This document shows, piece after piece, positions 11,148-20,944 of a stretch of 64,000 nucleotides of DNA. The DNA is from Branchiostoma floridae (Eukaryota; Chordata; Leptocardii; Amphioxiformes; Branchiostomatidae): contig NC_049991.1 of the NCBI RefSeq assembly GCF_000003815.2, positions 14,477,873 through 14,541,872 on the forward strand, given 5' to 3'. A program made the position numbers and the translations under genes. The notes below the pieces were generated by a model. The model had not been told where the DNA came from and did not search any database. It saw only the letters and a program-made list of their open reading frames with translations. The number at the start of each line of letters is the position of its first letter. Within the stretch, counting starts at the first letter, position 1.

Positions 11148-12276
11148 ATGAAGATTACTGTGCTGGTGTACCTCCTTCTCGTCCTACGCACCTTTGCGGC
11201 ACTGGAGACAGACCAGGGCGGCGTCTGCTCCCGTCAGCTCAACAACAGTCAGAATATCACGGTGGTGGCGGCGCCTGGAGCCAAGGGAGAGCCGGGGACT
11301 GAGGGACCGCAAGGTAGGGAAGACACACTGCTAATGAAAACAGAGAGGAAACGTACACAGATACTAGTCAGAAGTTTACGATTATCACTGAGAAATTATT
11401 CTATTTCAATCAAAGTTTTAAGAATGCAACTATATATTCTATACGATTACTACTAAGTAACCTGCCAGTTTTAACAAAATCGCTCGAAAGCTACAAATCA
11501 ACGATTTGAAAGAGGACAATGCGTGCTTTGTTCCTCTTAGCTTGGAATCCAGTCTCGTTAGCTTTGGTGCGCTGGGAGCGACCTTCGGGAGCGGACCAAA
11601 GTCTGGAGACTGGATTCCAGGCTAGTAACATCGTGGGCTCTAACGTTAGATATATACTCTTAATTACCGTGATAGCTGCAATTCTAGTAAACAAATCTTA
11701 TTGATTTGGCACCAGGTCCTGGGTCCGGCAGGTGAGAAGGGCGTCATAGGTGCGCCAGGTAAGCTGGGTCCAGTCGGACCGGCAGGTGAGAAGGGAGACA
11801 AAGGTGAACAGGGACCGGCAGGTGAGAAGGGAGCACCTGGTACCAGCCCACCGGGTCCACCTGTCGTGGCGTTTTCCGTGGTGAGAACGACCAAACTTGA
11901 GAAGCCTTCCTCCCACACGGTGGTGACGTATAACATCGTCCTTAGCAACGTGGGCGGGGCCTACAACCAGGAGACGGGGAAGTTTGTGGCTACTGTCGGA
12001 GGCGTCTACTTCTTCACGTTCACTGGTATGACACTGTATCTAACGCTGTTACCCAACGCCAACTACCACGTCCATCTCATGAAGAACGGTGCAAAAATGG
12101 TTGGTCTGTTCGAGAACAACGGCGGAAGTCTCCATCAACGGTCCAGCAGTAACAGCGCCATCCTGCAGATGCAGCCTGGTGACGAGGTTTGGGTGGAGCT
12201 GAGAAGCGGTTACAGTTTGCACAGTGATGGCAGTAGGTACCTCACGTTTTCCGGGTTTCTCATCCACGCAGACTGA
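11148..12276 (+). CDS. Gene D: collagen/C1q protein with shifted splice acceptor
   Basis: Exon 1 is 11148-11313 with the usual phase-1 donor. The family acceptor CCTGATAG/GACC is missing. Splicing at CCAG before 11716 would run into a stop, but cutting after GGCAG at 11731 restores the frame, giving exon 2 as 11732-12276 and 236 residues. That join yields an unbroken run of Gly triplets ([15 protein letters not shown]), the only one in the array without a break. The head contains [53 protein letters not shown] and [11 protein letters not shown]. The loop after TGMT is longer than in A-C. The acceptor has a poor pyrimidine tract, so the join needs transcript proof. The intron holds a MITE at about 11537-11624. 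AATAAA occurs at 12378. Confidence 0.8.
11537..11624. mobile_element. Small foldback element in gene D intron
   Basis: The inverted ends are CTTGGAATCCAGTCTC and GAGACTGGATTCCAGG. The inner parts TTTGGTGCGCT and GAGCGGACCAAAG also pair. It is absent from the introns of the other four genes. Confidence 0.7.
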
Positions 12277-12377
12277 CAGACATAGTAACACACATAAAAA
12301 CACATGGACACTGATGGATACATACATGCTGGAGAAATTAAGTAGAGGGAATTGCATACAAATTAGTCAGTAAGATG

Positions 12378-12383
12378 AATAAA
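12378..12383 (+). terminator. Candidate poly(A) signal of gene D
   Basis: AATAAA occurs about 100 bases after the stop, with a second one some 30 bases further on. Confidence 0.5.
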
Positions 12384-12574
12384 TTAATTGATTAATCGTA
12401 TCATTTTGGAAAAATAAATGCCACATGATGATGAATGTAACGTTAGATTTCTTGTGGGAAGACATATTCTGAATTTTATTCCTACTTTATTCGAAATGGT
12501 CGTAGTCACCATTTTCATCATCATTGTGAAGCGTGGGGATAAAAAGAGATGATGGGAAATTACCGGTAGATAAA

Positions 12575-12610
12575 CTCACCTTTAGTGGGTTCCTCATCCA
12601 CGATATTTGA
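12575..12610 (+). pseudogene. Relic 3' end of a C1q domain, downstream of gene D
   Basis: Reads [11 protein letters not shown] then stop, the same tail as after A and C with one changed residue. The surrounding DNA is clearly more diverged, so it is an older copy. Confidence 0.65.
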
Positions 12611-13051
12611 AGAATGCTTGTAGAAAAATCATGCTTGGTACAAGGTGCGGATAACGCTTCGATTGTTAAGTTCGAGCTACTTTAAGATTAGAAATACTTG
12701 CCATATACTATAGTGGGGAACAGTGATGTTGTGTAACGCATGGTCACCATAACTTCTGCAACGCCCATGAATACTTGTTATGTAACTTGCTTGTTTGAGA
12801 ACTGCATGGTATAACCAGACTTGACGTACCAATTATTCACCTTGTTGCATTATTCACATTGTTGTATTATTACAGCCTGTAGGTAACGTTACCAAATCTG
12901 AGTATTGAGGCCTCTGTTGGGAATTTAAGTGGTCTGATGGCGAGTTGTTCCTGTGTTTGTGTTTATGACCAGGTCCTAACTCCCTATCTTAGTATTAATA
13001 GTGATCCGTACTTCGCAGTAAACAGTTGTGGCGTATGACGTTACACCCAAT

Positions 13052-13439
13052 TAGACTCCCTTGCAGTCTTCGGAACGGGGCTGGGGTTTTTTTTGGGGGG
13101 GGGGGGNNNNNNNNNNNNNNNNNNNNNNNNNNNNNNNNNNNNNNNNNNNNNNNNNNNNNNNNNNNNNNNNNNNNNNNNNNNNNNNNNNNNNNNNNNNNNN
13201 NNNNNNGCCGCCGTTAGACAGGCATTGTAACGTTGGCTATGTTCTCTTGTGCTGGGAAAAGGAGTTTGCCGTGATAGCGAGTTAAAAACTCGCTATAAGG
13301 GCAAACTCCCTTCCACAGCAAACTCCCTTCCTCGGCAAACTCCCTTTCCTAGCATAGCCAACGTAGCCAACGTTGAAAATCGCGGACCAACGCCCCCCCC
13401 CCCCCAAAAAAAAAACAGCCCCGTTCCGAAGGGAGTCTA
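13052..13439. mobile_element. hAT-like MITE with 9-base target duplication, containing assembly gap
   Basis: Ends TAGACTCCCTT and AAGGGAGTCTA are inverted repeats that continue through CGGAACGGGGCTG into a poly-T/poly-G run and its complement. ACACCCAAT flanks both sides exactly (13043-13051 and 13440-13448). The equivalent positions near 2160 and 7640 have a single ACACCCAAA and no insertion. The interior is itself palindromic (GCGAGTTAAAAACTCGC; GCAAACTCCCTT repeated). The foldback plus homopolymers probably caused the N gap. Confidence 0.85.
13107..13206. other. Assembly gap, 100 N
   Basis: Exactly 100 N inside a palindromic element after a poly-G run. Its true size is unknown. Confidence 0.99.
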
Positions 13440-13450
13440 ACACCCAATGG

Positions 13451-14520
13451 TGTTGTCATGCTCCCAGCTTTGAGAGAAACTGACAGCTGGCGGCCAACCA
13501 ACACAAACGCCCTTCGTCCATCGGCAACAAGATTTACTTCCGTAACCTATTGAACTACTTGAACCCATGCCAACTACATCTACAGAACGGATAACAACAT
13601 TTAAACCATGATCAGTCAGTTAAACCGAAGAGCCAGCATCAGCAACTTACTTCCGATGAGTGAAAATCATCAAGCGCCCTTGCATTTTCTTTGCCAATAG
13701 GTACACATGAGTGAAAGATTAACCTCCTTCGCACACCTTCTCATGCGCAGGTGTTTATTTGGGGGTGGGGTAATGGGCGCTGATCATTTTCAACATGGGC
13801 AAGATGCTCTAATGCTTGGAGGGATATTTTCTGCCATTAGAGAATCTGGCCTAAAATCGCAAATCAGAGCTCCCTAAAAAGCTTAACGCCGGCCGCACCT
13901 GGCTAGAAGGAAGGTCTGCGAATAAGGTTGGCGAACGACGGCAATGCGAGGTTGAATAAGTAGGTTCTTATTAATGTGATGGCACAGAGAGCAATAAATA
14001 CCTACATCGGCTACATATAGCGGCAAGAAGCAGAACTCCAGTTAGAAGCTCTGAGGAAGATGTCTGACGGACATCGAAACGTCAGCAGGTGAGAAAAACT
14101 GGTTGTGTAAGAGAAAATTCTTATGTCCTACTGTAAGCATAATTTTCCTCCTTTGTATATGGGGGAAGGAGACATACTGTGATTATATCTCACTCTTTGC
14201 TGGGAGACACAGAAATAATGTTTTTCTCTAACGTACGGGAATATGAGAACACAGCGTTGAAACCCCAAGCGCGAGTTCTATGGAGTCTTCCCTTGTTTGC
14301 TTATTGATGTTTAGAGTGTAACGTTAGTCATGAAAAATAAGACAGAGCCAGCCAACCTATCACATGCCTGAAAGAAACGACAGATCCCGTTTTTAACGTT
14401 ACAGGTCAATGTTAGAAATGTTGCAATTCTTATCATTAACGTTAGATGGCGCTGTCGCACATGCACACCATTGTCGTCTGCTACGGCGCATGCGAAATAG
14501 GCATTTGCCAGATTTTCGTG
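13451..14520 (+). repeat. Remnant of a further C1q-array unit without a gene
   Basis: From about 13450 the sequence follows the inter-gene DNA of the array (GTTGTCATGCTCCCAGCTTTG, CAGCTGGCGGCCAACCAAC, ATGATCAGTCAGTTAAAC, CATCAGCAACTTACTT). After an insertion, 14160-14500 matches 4620-4900 and 10380-10670 (TTATTGATGTTTAG, GACAGAGCCAG, GAAAGAAAC, CTGTCGCACATGCACACCATTGTC). No C1q exon remains, so the array once extended to the TEFM promoter. Confidence 0.65.
14040..14100 (+). other. Hammerhead-like core, possible Penelope-type retroelement piece
   Basis: CTGAGGA at 14051-14057 is followed by a 6-base hairpin (GATGTC/GACATC, loop TGACG) and GAAA at 14076-14079. This is the CUGANGA, stem II, GAAA order of hammerhead ribozymes, which Penelope-like elements are known to carry. 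I could not find a convincing stem III with a UH cleavage site, so it may be inactive or a chance match. It lies in DNA inserted into the array remnant. Confidence 0.35.
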
Positions 14521-14608
14521 GAGACAGACGAACTCTGCACTTCTTGACGTCTCTACTGACCCCTGACGTGGATACAAGAGTTTAAACAGATTCTGTATAT
14601 TCTACAAG

Positions 14609-17600
14609 ATGAGTTGTCGCTATTTCTTCCATCCTGTTGTATGGAGATCGTTCCAGGTAAGGTTGATTTTAAGGTTAAACTAAAACCGTTCTAGCACATG
14701 TTTTGGGGAGGGGGGCAACCTATATAAAAACATTTTGATTTGATATTTCATGTTACCTTGGATAACAGACTGCTTGATTATAGCTTATTTGTTATAAAGA
14801 ATTTCCTGCATGCATTATTTTCGTTGCAAACTCGTATTAAACTTATGGTAATGATTTGCAATGTTATGTCCGATCGTTATTTTCAACCCTTGCAACTGAC
14901 GACTGAATGTCTCAATCACACACATCGCAAAAATCTATACCTCACCTTGTCTTGCTGCCCTACTCGTAAGACACGTAGCCCTCTAAAAATGTGTAAATAC
15001 TTTATTTTCTTCACTTCATTCAGGTCACAGGCTGGTGTCCCCGTGTTGCAGTGCCGCCTATCAGACCCAAGCTTCAATGCAGATGTATTTGCAAGACCTA
15101 CTCAAGCTCATCCCAGAAACAGGACGACACCTTACTTCACAAGACTGAAGAGAAAACAGAGACGGAGAACCATGTGTCAGATGCAGACGCGCATAATCTA
15201 GAAATCAATTCCACAAGGACAGATAACAGCAAAGAAGCCGCAAATACAGAATCGAACAGTGATATTGAAACAGAGTACAGTCCACAAGTTCAAAGCTTAC
15301 TCATTGATATACAAAAGAAAACTCCAAAGACCCAGCTTGATACAACATACTCCCCAGAAGATAAGGAGACATTGTTGTCAGTATTTAACACAGCCTCAGT
15401 CCAGCAGCTTCAGCAAATGCGGGCACTGAAAGGTTTGACAGCAGATGCCATCGTGACACATCGTACACTCCACGGACACTACCAGACCCTCGGTATTCAG
15501 ATAAACTACTCTTTTATATCTAGTCTTTTTGAAAAAGTAAGATACTGTACATGCATTTAAGTTCGCAGACATTTGATTTCGCAGTAGCGGGAAAATGGAC
15601 TTTTCGCGGTGGTTTTAATTTCGCGGTTGCACCATGCACTGTAGTCTCTTACTGTTATGGAAAAATGTTCGCGTTGGTTTTGAATTCGCGGTGAAGCGGC
15701 CGCCGCGAAAACCGTGAACATTAATCCACCGCGAACATTTCTGCATTTACAGTAGCTGAAGAAATTTGGGCAAAATAATTGCCATATATCTACTTCACAC
15801 CAATCTATAATATGGTACATGCATATATATGATGTGAAGTAAGACTTTGGTGGGGGTTTTGTTCCAACCTTTTTTGGCTCTTATTTCAACATAATCTACT
15901 TCTTGTGAACACTGCTATCTTCACTGAACTATATGCAGATATATTTTCCATATCATGTCTAATGGTGTATCATGTTTAACTAGTCAAGTCTGACCACCAT
16001 TTCTTTTAGGTTATTAGGAAGTGTAGGTACTATTATGCTGTAGAAAATGCTTATATAACTTCCTTGGAAAATGTAAGCATTTTGAAATGAAGGATCATCT
16101 TTTTTTTGGACAGGGAGCTTGCTTGCTGTGCAGGGAGTGGGGAGAACCACGCTGAAGAACGTATGTGAGAGGATCCTGAACCCGGCATCTGAGTCCGACA
16201 CGGAGGGAGGGCGGGGCCAGGTCAGCAGTAAGGCCATCTACAAACCTCAGCTTAGCCAGGACAGCTTACAGGTCAGTGCTGTTACACAGGGTTTTCTTTT
16301 GTTGGTGTTTTTTTATTGAGAACTGTTGCACCCAAGATCAATAAAAGCAATGCACAAACTACCAAATGATAAGGAATACCAGAACGTATGGTGAGTACAA
16401 AAATACCCTATGCTTTCCTTGGTGAGTAGCTTTACATCTTGGGAACATTTGCAAACTTGTGTGGTATTTGTGATAGATATAGGAATAGCTACTTCAAGTG
16501 AATAATTGATAAAGTAGTAGTGATGCTTGAAAGCTATGTACTGGTCCAGGACTGATATTTTCTTTAGCACAATGGTCCAGTACCAAACATATAATGATTT
16601 TGTAACAAAGAAAGCTTAGTACTGTCACAGTGCATTATCATACTTGTAATATATTCTAGGTATCTAACTTAATGCACGAAGGGCAATTGGGCATTAAAAA
16701 ATTATTATGCAATAAACTTCATTGTATGATTGCGTGGCGTAATCAGCAGCACGTTGGGCTCAGGCCCAAGAGGTCCGAGTTTGAATCCTGCCATGTCATT
16801 GATCTTGTGCCCTTGGGAAAGGCACGTACTTTGCACGACTTTCCCACTTCACTCAGGTGAAAATGAGTACCTAGCTTTGACTAGGGGCGTCCCTCAGATA
16901 TTACGTTAAATACAAACGTGGGCACGAAAGGAAGAAAGAAAGAAAGTATCTTTAGACTACAGAAAGTAGTGATTGAATGTGTTCCACCCCTGTGCAGAGA
17001 GTCTGGAGTGTGATGTCCATTAAGGCAGGGCTGAAGCACCTGTCCTGGGCTCACCTGTGTCGGGACGGGACTCTGCACGACTGGGACATCCAGGAGGTGC
17101 CCTGTTTCCTGTCAGGACGCTTCCAGGCACACGAGTATCTGGAGGCAGTGAGTTCATGCAGTTTGATGGAATTAATCGCAACCACAGTTATAACACTAAC
17201 AGTTATAAGACAGGGAAATTTTCTCTACTGTCTCTGTCTCTGTAGGACTAGTACCCTCATTGATGAGTTCCTGGTTCTAATGAGTTGGTAACTGACAGAC
17301 CCCAGTTCAATCCTGATAGGGCATCTTGGTTAGGGCAGCATCCATCATTCGAAATGGACATAAAATGGGGTATTGTGTTTGACAAGGTGCCTCCAGCATG
17401 TTAAAGGGGTAGCAAACCCTCACTGTAAAAATATACCCTGCTACTGAAACAGCAAGGAAACTTGCTGTCTTGTGTGCAACTACATGTAGATACTACAAGG
17501 GCCAGAACAAAGGAACAAGGAATATGGATGGAAAAGTGCTTCAAGAAAAGTCATACCAAAGGATGGTAATTAAATCTATTCTAAGACTTGTATTCTTCTG

Positions 17601-18882
17601 TGTAACTGTGCAGTACTTCCCGATAACCGCATAAAAGGACAGCGTTTCTGACAAAATGATGTTTTCATTATTTCACTGAAATTTGGCAACATATAGCAGA
17701 ATAAGTTGCAGTTGAGTTTTGTTCTGTTACCCAGGTGTCCCAGATCATCTCCACCTTACCCCCTGCAGACCTGTACTTGCTGGAACAGCAGACGATAAAG
17801 AATGACCCGAGTATGGCGCCACTCAAGTTACACTTCCGCTCTGTGGAGGTGCTGCTGTATAGTCTCCTCAACAGGGACTTTTCTGACACAAGGGTAAGAA
17901 TAAAGTTGCGTGTCTCTATTGTGATAATCTGTCATCAAGGTAGATAATTTGATGATCCTGACCCCATATCAAATCAACAGAGAGTTTAAGCCAAAAGCAG
18001 GAATACACTTAATCATGTGCCTGTAATTTAACTCCCAGCCTGTGTTATACAATTTCTTGGTATCAGGAGCTGCATAGCTCTCTCCCCATTCTAGGGGGTC
18101 GGTCGGTTGAGCTAATCAGGCTTCAGATAGTGTGGCAGAGATAATAAAGAATAGAACAGTGATTATAGAATGTTACTGCTAGGTGGCAACAACAAAGCCT
18201 CACCATTCAAAATATCAGATTATGGTAGTTCATGTGTGTAAAGAGTGTACTTACAGTGATACATACCGATCGACATGAGGAGGGAGCTGACTACATTGAC
18301 ATGTCCAGCTGATGATATGTTTGGGTTGGAACATGGAACCATGGGAGTAGACTGTTCCATTAGATAGATGGGTAAGGACTGTCCTGTGTCTATTTGTGTA
18401 AAACTTGCACAAAAATAGTGATGGGACATTCATATTTTTCCTCTAAAAGTCAGAATCGTTTACTTATCTGGCAGTTTTCATTCTATTCTAGTTGGGTAAT
18501 TTATTTAACAAATAAGTTATCTTTAGAAAGGGCCATTTTAGTTACTTTTAATGTCAATGTTATAGTTTCCCATAAAATCATGAATATTTTTCTCTTTCAG
18601 GAACACAGGGTTGTCAGCATGTCGTATGCAGCTGTCGGGAGATATTTTGGAGTCTACGTCAGCGGGTCTCGGACAAGTGGTCGGAGCATGATTCATGACA
18701 TTGTGAAGGACTCGCGTGAATCTCTGAACCTGAGAGTTGCGATTTCCCAGGAAATGGCCTCAGACTTTCTCAGCAGGAAAGACGGGATTTTGAAAGATGC
18801 TCTCTGTGACTGTCTGATGCAGGCATTAGCTTTTGTGGAAATTGTTCTCGATGAGAATCATACTGGCATGAAAGACAGCTGA
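14609..18882 (+). CDS. TEFM: Mitochondrial transcription elongation factor TEFM
   Basis: Six exons: 14609-14656, 15024-15492, 16114-16271, 16998-17147, 17735-17893 and 18601-18882. All have GT-AG borders and matching phases, and they give 421 residues. TEFM binds mitochondrial RNA polymerase, makes it processive and prevents premature stops. The N-terminus (MSCRYFFHPVVWRSFQ) suits a mitochondrial presequence, and an acidic low-complexity linker follows. Residues about 125-190 are the helix-hairpin-helix region (YSPEDKETLL, LKGLTADAIVTHR, GVGRTTLKNVCERILNP), split by intron 2 at phase 1. From residue 226 comes the pseudonuclease RNase H-like fold (VWSVMSIKAG, LSWAHLCRDGTLHDWD, ADLYLLEQQ, LHFRSVEVLLYSLLN, VGRYFGVYVSGSRTSGRSM, LCDCLMQALAFVEIV), ending where vertebrate TEFM ends. 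Human TEFM is 360 residues; the extra length is in the linker. Recognition rests on remembered family sequence, not a search. Confidence 0.92.
15545..15752. mobile_element. Tc/mariner-like MITE in TEFM intron 2, copy 1
   Basis: The right end CTGCATTTACAG and the diverged left end CTGTACATGCATTT are flanked by TA on each side. The interior alternates TTCGCGGTGGTTTT and its complement. A relative in reverse order is at 35197-35405. It begins 52 bases after the exon 2 donor. Confidence 0.75.
16731..16948 (+). mobile_element. tRNA-derived SINE in TEFM intron 3
   Basis: The head carries a box A-like TGGCGTAATCAGCAGC and a box B-like GAGTTTGAATCC at tRNA spacing. The body contains CTTGTGCCCTTGGGAAAGGC and CAGGTGAAAATGAGTACC, and it ends in a GAAA-rich tail. 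Same strand as TEFM. A body related to it occurs reversed at 38591-38772. Confidence 0.75.
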
Positions 18883-19246
18883 CGGTTGTAAATATATTTA
18901 TCTAATCTCTAAGCATAGATGACAAAACCAAGAATTTGTAAACTTGTGGGAAAAGGAAGTAATATATTATTCTGTTTTATATATAATTATAAGATGATTT
19001 TGTGCTGTTTCTCTTGTGCAGGAAGTAGGGATATATGGCTGGCCACAAATAATCATGGAATGCTTACGGACGGCAAACTGCTGAAACCATCGATCAGACA
19101 AAAGAAAGAAAATGCACACCTTAACATGTCTAATCCCCACTGCAAAGCACAAACCAGAAAGTTTGGCCCAAATGAAAAAAAATCTCCTTGACTTAAGATG
19201 ACTGAACGATGTCACCTTGACTTAAGGTTGCTTTTGGTAGTGGGGA

Positions 19247-19252
19247 AATAAA
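19247..19252 (+). terminator. Poly(A) signal of TEFM
   Basis: AATAAA lies 365 bases after the stop. Another AATAAA-like cluster follows near 19316. Confidence 0.5.
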
Positions 19253-19458
19253 ACTATGTTCATTGATTAGTCATTAAGATTAACCAAAGACGAAAATCTG
19301 ATTATTCTGTCCAACTAATAAAAATAAGTCATCACATAATATATGTTGCTTATCTGACCTTCACCAGACCTTCCCAGGGCCCAGCTGGACTGTTTGGGAA
19401 AACTAAAAATAGAAATGTAATGTATACATAAAAATTATACACAAATAATGCCCATGAC

Positions 19459-19891
19459 TATGGCTGGGTATCGGTACGGTGTACCGGTACAAAACCGTAT
19501 TTTCTTATTGGACCTGTCCAGAAAAACCGAACCTGAAAAAATTCAGTGAACTGGATGTTGGACCTATTGGAAAATGAATGTATTATATGATCAGGCATTT
19601 ACACTTTTCTGGTCTTACCGGTCGAGGAAAATAAGAAGAACGAAGTAGAGTAGAGTCTACAGTCAACATTATCAAAGCAGTTATCCATGTAGGATTTTAA
19701 AACGCCAGTGGGAGTCAAATACTCCACAAAACAGATTTCTTTGTTGCGAAATGGACCATTGTTTTGAGTATCGTCCATTAACTAGTTCTCACATACTGAA
19801 TCAGGTCCAGATTCAGGTTCAAACCTGGACCTGATCTTCTGGACCTGAACCGGACCTGGACCTGAATATTCTGTACCGGTACCCACCCCTA
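19459..19891. mobile_element. hAT-type MITE, copy 1 (8-base target duplication)
   Basis: The left end TATGGCTGGGTATCGGTAC and the right end GTACCGGTACCCACCCCTA are inverted repeats. CCCATGAC is duplicated exactly at both borders. The interior is rich in GGACCTGAACC-like words, as in the element at 24540-24965. Confidence 0.85.
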
Positions 19892-20739
19892 CCCATGACT
19901 ATTCTCTTTATGTCTTTATGTGTAAAGTTTGGTGTCTTTTATATTATACTTTTCATTCCCTGAAGCAGTCCGGCCAGGTCCCAGTTTGGAAATGTGACGT
20001 AGCCCTTAGTTACCCTGGTAGACACTATCACTTTAGTAGCCAGTAGTAGTTCAGCTAAGCACTAAGGCCACAGCAAGTAAATTTTAAAAAAAAAAGATTG
20101 TTAGAAAAAACAAGATGGGAAAGTTTCTAAATAGACACCACAAACATTGTAATAAGAATTAAAATGACACAATACGGTATCACAACCAACGAGGCATTCA
20201 TTCCTGTATTTAAGAAGTGCACTAGTGTATTAAAAATGACACTAGTGTGGTAGACTGGTAATCGCTAGCCATGTTGGCAACTTCACTCCTGGCGTCCATA
20301 TTGATGCCACTCTTACAACTATCCAGCAAGTTGGACTTCTGCACTACAGTCATGACTACCTGTCTAGTGTCAATTCTACATACAATTATTAGGTTACAAC
20401 GCAATCTATTATACCCATTTTGGTCAATTTGACCATCCCTGAAGAAGAAAAAAAATCTTGATTTTTTTTTCTGAAATCGGGTGGAAATTAATGAGCATGC
20501 ATATGTCATCCATAAAATTGACTTGATGTGGCCTAATCACCCTTAAACCCTTGCCTGTGTAAACCCTGTGAGCTGCAGCAGGTGTTTGGGGCAAATTTTC
20601 ATTTCCTGCCACAGTCAGGGCCAAGAGCTGTGCAAACAAGTCAGCAAACAAGAAGTGTGGAAAGTCTACTCATTCTCCCACAGCATAAACTAGACACTCA
20701 CAATGATATTATAATAGTTTTGTTCTCTTGGTTCAGAAG
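19892..20739. other. Intergenic stretch with dispersed-repeat similarity
   Basis: No gene is recognised. 19930-20010 (CATTCCCTGAAGCAGTCCGG then GGAAATGTGACGT) resembles 24440-24510 (GTTCCCCAAAGCTACCCGG then GGAAATGTGACGTTAGCC). Each copy abuts one of the two hAT MITEs, so a larger shared repeat may carry both. Confidence 0.5.
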
Positions 20740-20944
20740 CCTCCATAGCAGGCTCTTTGAGGCCTTTTTCTGTCTTTGTTTTGGTTCATAATTACACTTT
20801 TGCTGGCCATTCCTTTTTGTACTAGGTCACTTGACCCCGTAGGGGGCCAATGGTCGAGTGACCTAATACAAAAAGAAATGGTCAGCAAAAGTGTTTTATG
20901 AGCCAAAAAAGGTGGAAAAGGGTCCCAGATAGCTGCCATGGAGG
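20740..20944. mobile_element. Long-TIR foldback MITE, copy 1
   Basis: CCTCCATAGCAGGCTCTTTG and CACTTTTGCTGGCCATTCC on the left pair with GGTCAGCAAAAGTG and AGCTGCCATGGAGG on the right. Nearly the whole element is one hairpin with a short loop. A relative is at 22979-23165. Confidence 0.8.

Larger units (their letters stand above)
6685..11330 (+). repeat. Right copy of recent segmental duplication
   Basis: Matches 1225-5560, with the same order of relic, MITE, C1q gene (B'), relic and next gene's first exon. It keeps about 266 bases at roughly 9750-10018 that the left copy has lost. Confidence 0.85.

Noticed and set aside
14311-14577. 88-codon minus frame just upstream of TEFM
   Set aside because: It lies in the array-unit remnant and has no conserved counterpart in the other copies.
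17270-17330. tRNA-like box B (CAGTTCAATCCTG) in TEFM intron 4
   Set aside because: No box A at the right distance and no cloverleaf. At most a decayed SINE.
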